Source: Fragilaria crotonensis
Lineage: Eukaryota > Bacillariophyta > Fragilariophyceae > Fragilariales > Fragilariaceae
Direction: 5' to 3'
DNA: 37,292 nt
NCBI GenBank assembly: GCA_022925895.1
Contig: JAKSYS010000620.1
Coordinates: 1-37,292, forward strand
Under the pieces are notes generated by a model. It saw nothing but the letters and a program-made list of their open reading frames with translations. It did not search any database and was not told the DNA's origin. How positions within the stretch are numbered: position 1 is the stretch's first letter; every line of letters begins with the position of its first letter. Of the stretch, positions 28,532 through 37,292 are shown in pieces. A program made the translations under genes and the position numbers.

Positions 28532-29074
28532 TTTCGTCGGTGCAACTGACGAATGTGCTTCTATCAGTCATTACGTGTGGCGTCCCGTCACCGCGGGCCC
28601 ACACAACCCAAAGGGAAACAAAAGAAGTGGCAAAACAGACGACGATTAGTATGTATACACCATGCAAAGTTATAGGAGAAGGTGTGATTGCTTTCACCAA
28701 TAAAATTGTGAGCATGTTCGCTGCGCTTTTCTACCGTCCAAAACTCGTCCGTCTGTCCGTTTACCTTGTGTCGTGTGTGTGTACGTATAGTGTGTATTAT
28801 GCCGACTATCATACAATACCGCCCTTCGTTAGACCCGACACCCGACTAGCTACCGTAGTCCCAGTCATCATGGAGACGATACCTGCAGATCGGAGGCCAT
28901 GGATTGCGCATCTACCAGCACGACAATCTTAACATTGATTCGTTCGACGGACTTCTGGCCCCTCCAGCAATGGTGCCTAGATCGACAGCAGAGCGATCGA
29001 GTCTGGAATCTCTCGATGCCTTGTAGTCGTCCAGCCAAGGCTTGGTTTTGATATCGTTTTAAGCAAAGGCAAAT
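28532..29074. other. intergenic containing decayed SLX1 3' fragment
   Basis: 5' flank of the TruA gene (28532-28900), followed by the decayed SLX1 segment (28901-29026) and the 3' flank of BRF1. The small open frames here show no domain. Confidence 0.45.
28901..29026 (+). pseudogene. decayed duplicate of SLX1 3' coding segment
   Basis: Matches 26241-26366 of SLX1 without gaps (ggattgcgcatctaccagca against gggttgcgcatctatgagca and onward). It has no upstream SLX1 exons and ends in a stop (tgccttgtag) where the intact gene continues for another ~70 codons. It sits next to the intact BRF1 3' end, in the same relative order and orientation as the intact SLX1 and the decayed BRF1 end. Confidence 0.8.
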
Positions 29075-29329
29075 TCAAACCATGGCAAAGAGAGAATCTT
29101 CTGTTTGGTCAGGTTCACGGCTTTCGATTCCTTCAGTCGAGAATCCGCCTTCGTCAGAGAACAGGGCGCTCATGGCGTCATAATTGATTTTGCGAGAAAT
29201 CTTGCGAGCAGATACTGCAGCAAGAAGCGCTTCTTCGGTAGTCAGCCCATCACCTTCGCCATCCCCATCCTTTCGTCTCTTGCGACCAGCTCGTCCTTTA
29301 CTGTTCATGTATCGAGCGTGTCCTTCGGC
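29075..29329 (-). pseudogene. conserved BRF1 C-terminus beyond an in-frame stop
   Basis: This segment continues the BRF1 frame directly after the TAA at 29330-29332 and encodes about 84 more residues with a conserved BRF1 feature: ARKISRKINYDAMSALF, matching the K-x-SKKINYD-x-L motif in the C-terminal part of eukaryotic BRF1 that helps contact TBP. The duplicate at 26876-26878 has CAA (Gln) in place of the stop. Either the stop is real and truncates BRF1, it is read through, or it is a single-base consensus error. Confidence 0.7.
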
Positions 29330-30913
29330 TTAGGCTATTTCGTCCTGTTCCTTGTCTTTCACAGCTTCTTCCTCTTTCACTCTGTCGCTTTCCTTCCGCT
29401 CTTGTGAGACAAGATAATCCTTGTTCAGCTTGTTGAAAATGGCTTCTTTCTGAGCGATTTCTTCATCACTGCGGAACAAGTTCTCGATGTCTTCCATGTC
29501 ACTCTCCGGCATTCCTTCTTTCCAGGCAACTAGGTCTAGTTTGTCTTCAACCGCCTGGGTGGACTCTTGCAACTCCTCCGCTGTTGCCTGATTAGGGAGA
29601 ACGATCGAGCGACCATGTTTTGACTTGGGGTACATCTTCGCGATATCTGGGTTGTTAACTTGAGTAGTACCATCTACATGCAGCACAATCTGCTGTTCCG
29701 TCGGGTTGTTTGCGAATGGCGTGGACGTATCGCACATCGTCACGTCTTTTGCAACTAGATCGCCCGTCGACACGAGCTGTTCGGTATTCTCTTCAGTACA
29801 ACCTGGCATTGGTTTATGGTCACACTTTAGTTGAATCGCAAGTTCCTCGTACAGTGCTGCGTGTTCGGTTTGTAGCTTTGGTTTACGACCACCCTTTCTC
29901 CACACCGCAGCATGCTTGCCTTCCGACGGATCGTCCAGCGCTCCGCTTGTCAACAATTCATAGTTCTTTTGTTGAATAGCCCTTGCTCGTGCTTCACGAA
30001 TACGGTTCCTGGTAAAAACCGGCGGATCTGTTTCATTCTCAAGCTCCACAGTATTAAACTGCTCCAAGCTCAACCCCGCACTCGGCGTTTGTTCAAATTC
30101 CTTCACGCGAGTATTGACTGTGAGGCCACAGACGCGAAGTATCCTCGTGACATCTTGATGATGACGCGAAAAGCCATGGGCTCGAGAAGCAATGAGGAGT
30201 GCGGCAGCACAAATACCAGCAGGACGACGGCCTGCCACAATCCAATCTCGTTTCATACGTCCGACTAATCGAAGTGCTGTGAGTGCCACGGCATTGGCTT
30301 TCGCGTCCAGATCCAAATGTGCGGCAAAGCGATAAACGTAGAGAGCGGGATCAATGATTTCTAGTTTGAGGCCCAAAAGTCGACGGAATTTGAGAAAGCA
30401 AGTGCCCAATGTGTAGACATTGACTTGCAGGGCGTCACTGAAATCAATTAACATGTGCTGTGATTTTTCCTGACGGCATGCAATGTACAAACACGCAGCA
30501 ACTACGTGAGTAGTCCTACGACCTTGAACAAAATTCTTCTCGACTGCAATAGTAAAGAGCCGATGCGCTGCGTCGACATAGTGAGACCCCAGTCTCAATC
30601 TCGATGCCACATCTTGAATTCGTCGTCGACCATTTGCTAGAGTCGTTTCGCGAGAATCACGGCTAAACCCATACCGACCACCTCGTCCACCAGTGTATGC
30701 TTTGGAACTTGTCGCGGACACGAACTGACCAACCATGGAAGAAGCTCCACCGGCTCCTTCCACGAACTCCACGGAACTGACAATGGCATTTTCTTCAACG
30801 ACCACACCACATTCCGTGCAAATTGAGGCGCCTGATGAGTCATGCTGTTCAATCTCTTTGGAGCCACAATTCGGACATATTGAGGCGAATGTAACAGTCC
30901 TGGTGCTGGCCAT
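29330..30913 (-). CDS. BRF1: BRF1, TFIIB-related subunit of RNA polymerase III factor TFIIIB
   Basis: BRF1 binds TBP and recruits RNA polymerase III to tRNA and 5S genes. 527 codons from ATG 30913. A zinc ribbon opens the protein (CPNCGSKEIEQHDSSG ... CTECGVVVEENAI, residues ~13-42), then two cyclin-fold repeats: IQDVASRLRLGSHYVDAAHR with RRTTHVVAACLYIACRQEKS, and AVALTALRLVGRMKRDWIVA with GRRPAGICAAALLIASRAHG, as in TFIIB/BRF1. The long acidic C-terminal region with DMEDIENLF follows the BRF1 rather than TFIIB pattern. Translation as written stops at 29330, but the frame continues into a conserved BRF1 block. The two convergent genes BRF1 and SLX1 appear to have been direct neighbours before the TruA segment separated them. 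Confidence 0.9.
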   Translation of the reverse strand: MASTRTVTFASICPNCGSKEIEQHDSSGASICTECGVVVEENAIVSSVEFVEGAGGASSMVGQFVSATSSKAYTGGRGGRYGFSRDSRETTLANGRRRIQDVASRLRLGSHYVDAAHRLFTIAVEKNFVQGRRTTHVVAACLYIACRQEKSQHMLIDFSDALQVNVYTLGTCFLKFRRLLGLKLEIIDPALYVYRFAAHLDLDAKANAVALTALRLVGRMKRDWIVAGRRPAGICAAALLIASRAHGFSRHHQDVTRILRVCGLTVNTRVKEFEQTPSAGLSLEQFNTVELENETDPPVFTRNRIREARARAIQQKNYELLTSGALDDPSEGKHAAVWRKGGRKPKLQTEHAALYEELAIQLKCDHKPMPGCTEENTEQLVSTGDLVAKDVTMCDTSTPFANNPTEQQIVLHVDGTTQVNNPDIAKMYPKSKHGRSIVLPNQATAEELQESTQAVEDKLDLVAWKEGMPESDMEDIENLFRSDEEIAQKEAIFNKLNKDYLVSQERKESDRVKEEEAVKDKEQDEIA

Positions 30914-31787
30914 GTTGCTCGTGGGCTTGATGCTTCACAGTAGCTCAAAGGCGATGGGCGATGGGCGATGTGGTGCTGATCAGCCTCAGGGACAAAGAAA
31001 GGGATTGCTGCTCTCAACTGTCAACTATCAGTCGACGAATCGACACTCTGTCAGTAGAACAGTATAACTTTACACTACCGTAGAATGTAAGTCCACGTAG
31101 GAGTTGTCTACAGTAGCTGGTAGTGTCATAGTAGTATACATGCAAAAGAAATGCTTATATTAAAACACTTTTCGAGATACGAATCCATTGCGTGTTACAA
31201 CCTACAATGGACATTAACTGAGCACCAACTCGGCTACTCGCAGATACGAAACGAACAAAAGGTCTAGTCTGCTGTATTCAGCTCTCTTATATGTATACAC
31301 TAAAGTAGAACTACCGTCGCCAACTTGGAGTCGAAGTTGGTTCGTACGAAACCCTTTCAAACGTATGCATTTATCAATCGCTCAAAACTAATCCAGGGGG
31401 AGAAAAACTTCCGGACTCTTGTCCTTGTTGTAGGAGAGTGCTCGAATCCTGGACGCCATCAAATATTTAGAAAGGAAATGCTTCGGATGAGGGTGACCAA
31501 TGAAGTGGATATGGTGGGATGTCTTGTGGCAATACGTATACACAGAGTGATATACATGGAACGTTGTGCACCTTGGCATTCTGATTGCGTAGAACATAAT
31601 AAACTTCAGCATTGGCACAAGTGCTAGTGAAGTTCCCATATTTCTGTCTCTCGTAGCTAACAGGAGCAGTTTACGTGGCGACGTCATCAGCACTGAATGA
31701 GAAATACATTCGGGATTCTGTGCCTTCTGACGATGCGTTGGGAGTTAGAGAGGATGTGCCCCACTGCAAATGGCTGCTTGCTGTAAG
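30914..31787. other. intergenic
   Basis: Holds the promoter of BRF1 (minus) and the 3' flank of the DUF6824 gene (minus). Short GTAC and AGTAGTA words appear at 31060-31140. Two ~100-codon open frames on opposite strands (31325-31693) have no recognised content. Confidence 0.4.
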
Positions 31788-32666
31788 TTATGAAGAGCCC
31801 TTTCCCCAGTCTAGGGCTGCGAGAAACGCCATGTCCTCACGTGTTAACGGTAGGACCTCGTCGATATCATCAATATCTTCCATCAACGTCGTTGAAAACG
31901 TCTCATCATCCGAACCAATGTCTCGCCACATGCATTTCGCATCCTCTATGTTTATGGTGCTGTCACTGCCCTGGCATTCGCAATCATGAGCATCGACTTG
32001 GTCCCCCATAACCTGATCCAAACGAAACAATTCGTTTACTGCGTCAACAATCCAAAGAGGCGGCTGGAATAGGAGATGGTCGGCACAAGCATTGTCAAGG
32101 GGCTGATGAAAAGAAGGATGGCACTTTCTTGATTCCACCAATTCTGTTGGATTGCTTCGCCATTTGAGGCCAAGCGGGGATGTTCTGATTCCATCAAGGC
32201 TTGCTGCTATTTCAGCGGAACCCGAGGAAGATCCTGAATGTGAAAGGCCGACATTCGCAGTCGGAGACGATTGCAGTGTGTGACCCACGTTACTCTTGGT
32301 TTGCATTTGTGTCTTCAAGATCTCCATGCATTTCACTTTGTTTGGTTTGCTGGCATCTCGGAATGCAGACCCGACTCGCTCCCGGGCGGCCTTGATGCCT
32401 CCATCGTACCACAGCTTGGTATGACGATCACGTTTCAGGAATTTCGCCCCTTCGGCGAGAAACTGTGAAATGACGCTGCGAACTATGTTGGCTTTCAATG
32501 TCACTTTCGTTTGATTCTGGTACTCTGCGAGCTTGGTCGCTACCCGTACGCGCAGTAAGGAATTACCAGGATGTAGAAAACACTCTCTGCCTCGTCCGCA
32601 CTTCACATCAATGTCTCGGGGGGTCAAAAACACTGTAGTGGAGGGTAGAGGAGAAATGGCCATCAT
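31788..32666 (-). CDS. DUF6824-domain putative regulator
   Basis: 292 codons (ATG 32666; a second ATG directly follows). The N-terminal third is the DUF6824-type domain that is expanded in diatoms: RDIDVKCGRGRECFLHPGNS (~17-36), a helical stretch ending KANIVRSVISQFLAEG, then KFLKRDRHTKLWYDGGIKAA and RERVGSAFRDASK (~100). The rest is Ser/Thr-rich then strongly acidic (SDDETFSTTLMEDIDDIDEV), like an activation region. Function is not established for the family; a transcription-related role is an inference from the basic N-terminal domain plus acidic tail. No introns are needed. Confidence 0.75.
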   Translation of the reverse strand: MMAISPLPSTTVFLTPRDIDVKCGRGRECFLHPGNSLLRVRVATKLAEYQNQTKVTLKANIVRSVISQFLAEGAKFLKRDRHTKLWYDGGIKAARERVGSAFRDASKPNKVKCMEILKTQMQTKSNVGHTLQSSPTANVGLSHSGSSSGSAEIAASLDGIRTSPLGLKWRSNPTELVESRKCHPSFHQPLDNACADHLLFQPPLWIVDAVNELFRLDQVMGDQVDAHDCECQGSDSTINIEDAKCMWRDIGSDDETFSTTLMEDIDDIDEVLPLTREDMAFLAALDWGKGSS

Positions 32667-34200
32667 TTGGGATGTATTGCAAATTGTAGTAAGGGTGAGG
32701 AAGATGGAAGAAATGTGTCTATGTGATCGTCAGTCGTCATACGTTGAATCTGATGTCGCTCAGTCATAAAGAGCGATACGTCCCGTTTCTTGAACGAGGA
32801 GTGTCCCGTTTTTCTACGGGAAATGCATGTATAATGGACAATGGTTTCGGTAGCTACACGGATGTACTGCGTTAAAGAACCACAAGGATATGATGTCACG
32901 CGGTGTCGTTTCCTTCTAGATTTATCAAGTCTGGTACTTCGCGACGAAAAGATGTCGCTCTCGTGATGTCGCAGCTTGATACCAGGAACCTAAATCATGA
33001 ATTTATCTCTATCGACTTCAAAAATAGTACAGTATTTATGCGGTACTCATCCACGTTACTACTACGAGAGTCGCACAGGATTGAAGTTCGTTTTTCCTAC
33101 TCAGCGGAATAGGGGAAGCGCGGTGTTGAACGACAACTCACGATAGACATTGGTATGGGAGTTGCGTTCCAGGCCACCGCAACGGCAAATGCCTATTGTC
33201 ATAAGAGGTACTATTGTCTGATACAGAGCAAGGAGCCTATCTATGATATGCATACGTCGAATAATCGCGCCGATCGAGCTTGCTAACGAAAAAGTCTTGT
33301 TCAAGGGGTTAACAGATGGGGAAATCACAATTTAGTCCATTTATAGAAGATTTCTGAAATTACTATGACTTAGACTACATGTGCACTTACAATTTAGTCC
33401 CTTTCTCTTGCAACTTGTCCCACTTACAACTTAGTTCCTTTCTCTTGCAACTTGTCCACACTTTACAATTTCATCAATATGGTTTACTGCTGAAACACCC
33501 ACATTTTAATTTTTATGCCTTCCATCTTCACTTCCCACAAAATGAATGGTACCAGGTCCTGTAGAAGACATAAAGATGAGCATGAGTGCATCACATAGCC
33601 ATTACATGTTTGTCAAGGTTTCATTTCCAATGTGTTCACATCTCAGTTATATTATTCAGAACATTTCACTAATGAATGCTAGCTATTGACATTGGTCATT
33701 GTGCTGCCTTCAAAGTTTACTAGGTGCACATGACAACAGTGTTCCACGTACTGTCTTATACACAGTAGTAGAGTTGACTTCATTATTGCCTGAATAGCAT
33801 GCAATTGCAACAATCAAAAGAAATTGACTAGTATGGATTACTCTATCATGATAATGAAGAAAATTGTTGACCATCAAGACAATGTTGAGGATGTTACTGA
33901 GGAACATAAAAATCAGGATGCCAATCATGCTGATGAAGAATCCATCAACAACAAAGACAACAACAAATCTTTGGACGACTGTTGTGGCAAGGTTGACCTG
34001 GCTATGGTTTTCAAAACACTGACAACAACCCTATCGAGTTAGACTCAGCACTAGTAGATTTGTAGTGATGATGGCCAACCTCTCTTGCCAAGGTAGCAAA
34101 TGCCAATTTGTGGTTGCATAAAATTTATGCTCCTCCGGCAGCCATGCACCAGCATCCTCTCCTGAAAACGCATCTTGTGGCACTATGGGCCATTGCTACT
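32667..34200. other. intergenic, AT-richer, with local tandem repeats
   Basis: 32667-33300 is the upstream flank of the DUF6824 gene; 32787-32794 (TTCTTGAA) fits a minimal heat-shock element, but this may be chance. From about 33330 base composition turns AT-richer. Apart from the 37-bp repeats at 33384-33457 I see no supported gene; open frames at 33710-34042 are short and not conserved in any way I recognise. Confidence 0.4.
33384..33457 (+). repeat. two 37-bp near-identical tandem units
   Basis: The unit starting cacttacaatttagtccctt (33384-33420) is repeated at 33421-33457 with two changes, and fragments of it (acaatttagtcc) occur again at 33329-33340. Confidence 0.85.
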
Positions 34201-34218
34201 GAGGCATTGGCCTGCTCT

Positions 34219-35160
34219 TTAGATGAGACGGTGCTCGTCAGCTTGCAGTCCCAGAAAACTGATCCTCCACATACCAGAAATGAGCTTTCCATCGTCTAAG
34301 AACAAAACCCTTGACATAACTATCCTTGCCAAGCATTTAGAATGGGGGACGCTGTCAGGATGAGGACAGCAATGGAGGCAACACCTACTCATGGGGAGTG
34401 GGATAAATGATTTATCAGCACCAACATTGGGATGCACTCTATGTCTTGCACCATAGAAAATCCCAGCATTGGGAATTAATGCCAACAGGAAAGTCCGAAA
34501 GAGGTGGTCAAGAGGTTGTCACGTTTGCCCGAGTCATAACACTTCGTCAGCAGGATCAACAAAATTACTTTTGACGGCAACTGTTGCATCAGGTAGACTT
34601 TGCTAAAGGAATCCTCTGACAACCCCAATTCAACACCATCCTCCTCAAACATTTGGAACAGCGAGGACAGTTGGCATAGCTGAGGACGCAGATAGCCAAC
34701 ACGCTTCAGTGCATGTATGATCATGTAGGAAACCAGAGTGGGACACAGCTTGGAATCATCATGGGAACAACGGCCATTGATGGCAATGGCCCATAATAAC
34801 CTTGACTTTGTTTTCTTCCAGAGATGAACCAAGTACAAATGGAAGACCCTTCACTAGAAAGGACATCATTTCTCTGTGTTTAGGGAGACTCTAATTTGGT
34901 GAGCCATTGGGAGGATGTAGCAGGCCATCATCACACCAGCTCTTCCTCTTATGCTGGGAGCACACGTGCTCTGCGACATTGTTGGCTTCTGGGCAGCCAT
35001 GCTCATCTTCTTTCTGGCACAATGTTTGGCACAACGTTTTGCAATTTACTTGATGTCATTACCATTCTTTTCTGCACTGCTCACATTCTTTTCAGCAGTG
35101 TTGTCTTCCCTTCCTGCAGCAGCATCAGTACCTTCAAAGTAGCACATATGTGCGCCCAGT
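34219..35160 (-). pseudogene. degenerate protein-coding remnant in AT-richer island
   Basis: Minus-strand open blocks 34476-34838 and 34219-34485, plus shorter blocks up to 35160, read as one decayed protein if one-base shifts are allowed, for example KRVGYLRPQLCQLSSLFQMF followed after a shift by DHLFRTFLLALIPNAGIFYG. Upstream blocks carry an acidic Asn/Glu-rich stretch (REDNTAEKNVSSAEKNG). I do not recognise the family. The AT-richer composition and decay suggest a repeat or mobile-element gene, but no transposase or polymerase motif is visible. Confidence 0.35.
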
Positions 35161-35405
35161 CAATCGGATCTGACTTGTGTGGATTGGTCACATGTCGAAT
35201 CGGACGTGTTGCCGATGACATTCATGGATGTGATTTACAGGTTACATACATGCGGTTGTTGCCAACCGAGTGGATAGCGTACTCTACCATAGACCATAGT
35301 GCACAAATAAACACAATTAAAGATTGTGAGCCACTTTTACACGTGATCATGCAAAACTACGTAGTGGGTACCTCCGTGAAGCCCAATTCACGGACGCCGC
35401 AATTC

Positions 35406-36865
35406 TCACATTGCTTGGTTATTATCAAACGAAAACGGCTGCCCTCCCCACATCCCCTGCTGCTGAAATTGCTGCTGCTGCTGCTGCTGAGCTTGTTGTT
35501 GCTGTAGTTGTTGAAGCTGCAATTGTTGTTGCTGAAGCTGCCATTGCTGTTGAGCATGCTGTTGCTGTTGCATTGCTGATGTGCTCAAGCCCAGACTGTC
35601 TTGCCCGGTTTCTGTAGCCGGAAACAAGGGTTATGGTTAGTCGCGCGATCCATAATGGTGGTTGAATTGTTGACGTTGAACCTGTTGCACCTGATGCAGT
35701 CAACCTTACCTAGCAGGTTAATCCCGAGGGAGGACATATTGTTATTGTTGCCCGATGGTCCCTCAAAGTTCATTTCAGAGTTTATGACAGGCAACTGCTG
35801 CTGTTGCATCAAAGCAAGAGCTTGCCTGGAAAGAGTCTCGGCAGCGATCCGTTCCTTCAATCGCCTGTTCACTTCAAGCTCAATGGCAGCATTGAGACGA
35901 TCCACTGAGCCCTCTCCGACTCCATTCCCGCCTCCCACGCGTTGAGAAGGAGCATGCATTGGTTGACGGAAGTGATCCGGCATTGTGAGACTTTGTTGTT
36001 GTGGAGGCATTTGAACGCTACGATTCATTTGCTGGCCTTGACGTGCCATAATAGGGTCTCGCAACGAGACAGGCCGGAGGCTCGCCCCAGATGATAATGG
36101 CACCTTTCCCTGGTCCGCTTTGTAGCACGTCATTTTCTCGACGAGATCAAGTCTTCCCCGCTGAAAGAGCTTGTGAAAAAAGGCACCAGCTTCTTCGCCA
36201 CGCAAATGTCGTTGGAAGCCCCAACGATGCAGTTTGCGAGTAAAGCTTGAATACTTGGCCTCTTTGAATTGACCGGGGAGTATATCAGCTACGAAGGCCT
36301 TCGGTTTCACAATAGTAAAAGATTTTCCATCTGGAAGCCAGGCTATCACATCAGCATATTCAGGTTGCGATAGGACCTTCATCAACTGTACTCCGAGTAT
36401 GCATTTAAACACGCACAGAACAAACGACAGTCCATAGAAAAATTCGACAAAATGGGTTAGAAAAAAGGTCGGTATCACGGTACTGGTACAGAATAGAGTA
36501 CAGTAGTACTCTGTTATAGTACATAAAATTCACAGCAGCATTGTCGAACGTACCTTCATGGGAAACGGAATCGCTTTCTTGCGACCGCTCTTGGTGAAGC
36601 GCTGAGGAATGTCGAAGTCTTCTTGTGGCTCATCAACTTGACCAGCGGGAGGCCTTACCAAAGAGGTAAGAGCTGATGCCGCTGTTAGTTCCTTGCCTGG
36701 GCCACTAGGCTTGTTGTCTGCCACAGGGTTTTTTGATGCAAGGTCAGTCAAATGCTGATGCTCCATGAGAGTGCCTTGTATTCGAGCATCAGTAGAGGGA
36801 CGTGCGAAACGATTGTCAATGCGCTCGGGGACTGCTTGCGAAAGAGCGTTGGATGCATTCATCAT
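35406..36865 (-). CDS. heat-shock-factor (HSF) family transcription factor
   Basis: Three exons: 36865-36554 (start ATG 36865 giving MMNASNALSQ, though the frame is open to 36991), 36385-35710 and 35611-35406. Introns are 168 nt (GTACGT...ACAG) and 98 nt (GTAAGG...ACAG). The DNA-binding domain spans the first junction: FTKSGRKKAIPFPMK then LMKVLSQPEYADVIAWLPDG, SFTIVKPKAFVADILPGQF, KYSSFTRKLHRWGFQRHLRG (recognition helix) and AGAFFHKLFQRGRLDLVEKM. This is the HSF winged helix with diatom-type replacements; HSFs are the largest transcription-factor family in diatoms. A helical region follows (INRRLKERIAAETL-like, ~35830-35890), then a Gln-rich tail encoded by CAG/CAA repeats (35455-35575), probably an activation region. 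The N-terminal ~90 residues are low-complexity. Confidence 0.85.
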
Positions 36866-36991
36866 GTCTGGGGTATGGAAGAATAGATACACTTGTCCCT
36901 TGCAGTGTGCGAAGCAGACTGTTTCGACGTTGTCTTTGTCCAGTCTATTTGGAAATAAACACAACACTTTCTGAGCTGCTATTCTCCTCAT

Positions 36992-37292
36992 GCTGAAAGG
37001 GGAGTTCGTGATGTATACCGTATACCGGATACGCGTTTGTCAAGGTCGTGTGGCCTGCATAGAATTCCGAACCCAGTTAGGTCATACGTCATACCAAATC
37101 AACGTCGATTTCCCGTTCGAAGGCTGAGGCAGTCTTGGGTCGCAAGTCGTAAGGTCTTAATCCTTCGATTTGTCATCTACGAGTAATTGGTGTGTTCTTT
37201 CTCGCTGGGATCGTATAGAACACTCAGAAGTTCGTAGTCGTACAAATCATGTTTCCTCTCAATGACCGTGGACAACATGAATGTCGTTTGAA
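36992..37292. other. 5' flank of HSF gene
   Basis: Upstream region of the minus-strand HSF gene, running to the window edge. A short gtataccgtataccgg repeat lies at 37013-37028. No gene is supported here. Confidence 0.4.

Noticed and set aside
32787-32794. Heat-shock element upstream of the DUF6824 gene
   Set aside because: A single TTCnnGAA unit is expected by chance this often; three or more adjoining units would be needed to call it.
35411-35617. Ala/Val-rich plus-strand frame
   Set aside because: It is the antisense reading of CAG/CAA repeats that encode the HSF poly-Q tail.
1-37292. tRNA genes, CRISPR arrays, bacterial operons
   Set aside because: No cloverleaf with a proper T-loop, no regularly spaced repeats, and genes have introns and mixed orientation, so none is supported.

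Overview
The window is nuclear DNA from a photosynthetic stramenopile, almost certainly a diatom. The support is a heat-shock-factor gene with the diatom-style DNA-binding domain, a DUF6824-type regulator, a Copia LTR retroelement, short GT-AG introns (56-168 nt), and two proteins whose N-termini look like a signal peptide followed by the diatom plastid-import 'ASAF'-type motif. No tRNA, rRNA, CRISPR array or bacterial-style operon was seen.

Layout. 387-5710 (minus): SCC2/NIPBL-type cohesin loader with a PHD finger and HEAT repeats, broken by several one-base frame changes. 6008-8688: an internally deleted Copia element with both LTRs, flanked by an unusually long 27-bp direct repeat. 8839-9783 (+): unrecognised protein. 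10256-12423 (+): type III pantothenate kinase homologue running into a protein with two Tudor-like modules, possibly one fused gene. 12688-14931 (minus): FAD-dependent oxidoreductase with a very long Q/N-rich N-terminus, divergent from 15405-16054 (+), the ALG14 subunit of N-glycan assembly. 16720-17466 (minus): remnant resembling a G8-domain (fibrocystin-L/CEMIP) protein. 17719-17882: small terminal-inverted-repeat element. 18421-19383 (+): family 2 glycosyltransferase. 20155-21333 (+): plastid zeta-carotene isomerase/NnrU protein. 21662-23659 (+): RIO1 kinase. 24128-24766 (+): MerT-like membrane protein fused to a heavy-metal (HMA) domain. 25242-26573 (+): SLX1 structure-specific endonuclease. 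27437-28531 (minus): plastid-type TruA pseudouridine synthase. 29075-30913 (minus): BRF1 subunit of TFIIIB. 31788-32666 (minus): DUF6824 regulator. 33.3-35.2 kb: AT-richer island of degenerate sequence. 35406-36865 (minus): three-exon HSF with a poly-Q tail.

Most genes are housekeeping and functionally unrelated (cohesin loading, CoA synthesis, N-glycosylation, carotenoid synthesis, ribosome maturation, DNA repair, tRNA modification, Pol III transcription). The most striking structure is at 26.2-29.4 kb: the 3' ends of SLX1 and BRF1 are each present twice, once intact and once decayed, on either side of the TruA gene, as if an ancestral convergent SLX1/BRF1 junction was duplicated around the TruA segment. 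A second theme is that conserved genes (SCC2, pantothenate kinase, ALG14, SLX1) change frame at short homopolymers or dinucleotide repeats, while RIO1, TruA, the FAD enzyme and others are clean over 1-2 kb. Consensus errors are the simplest explanation, but pseudogenisation or recoding are not excluded.
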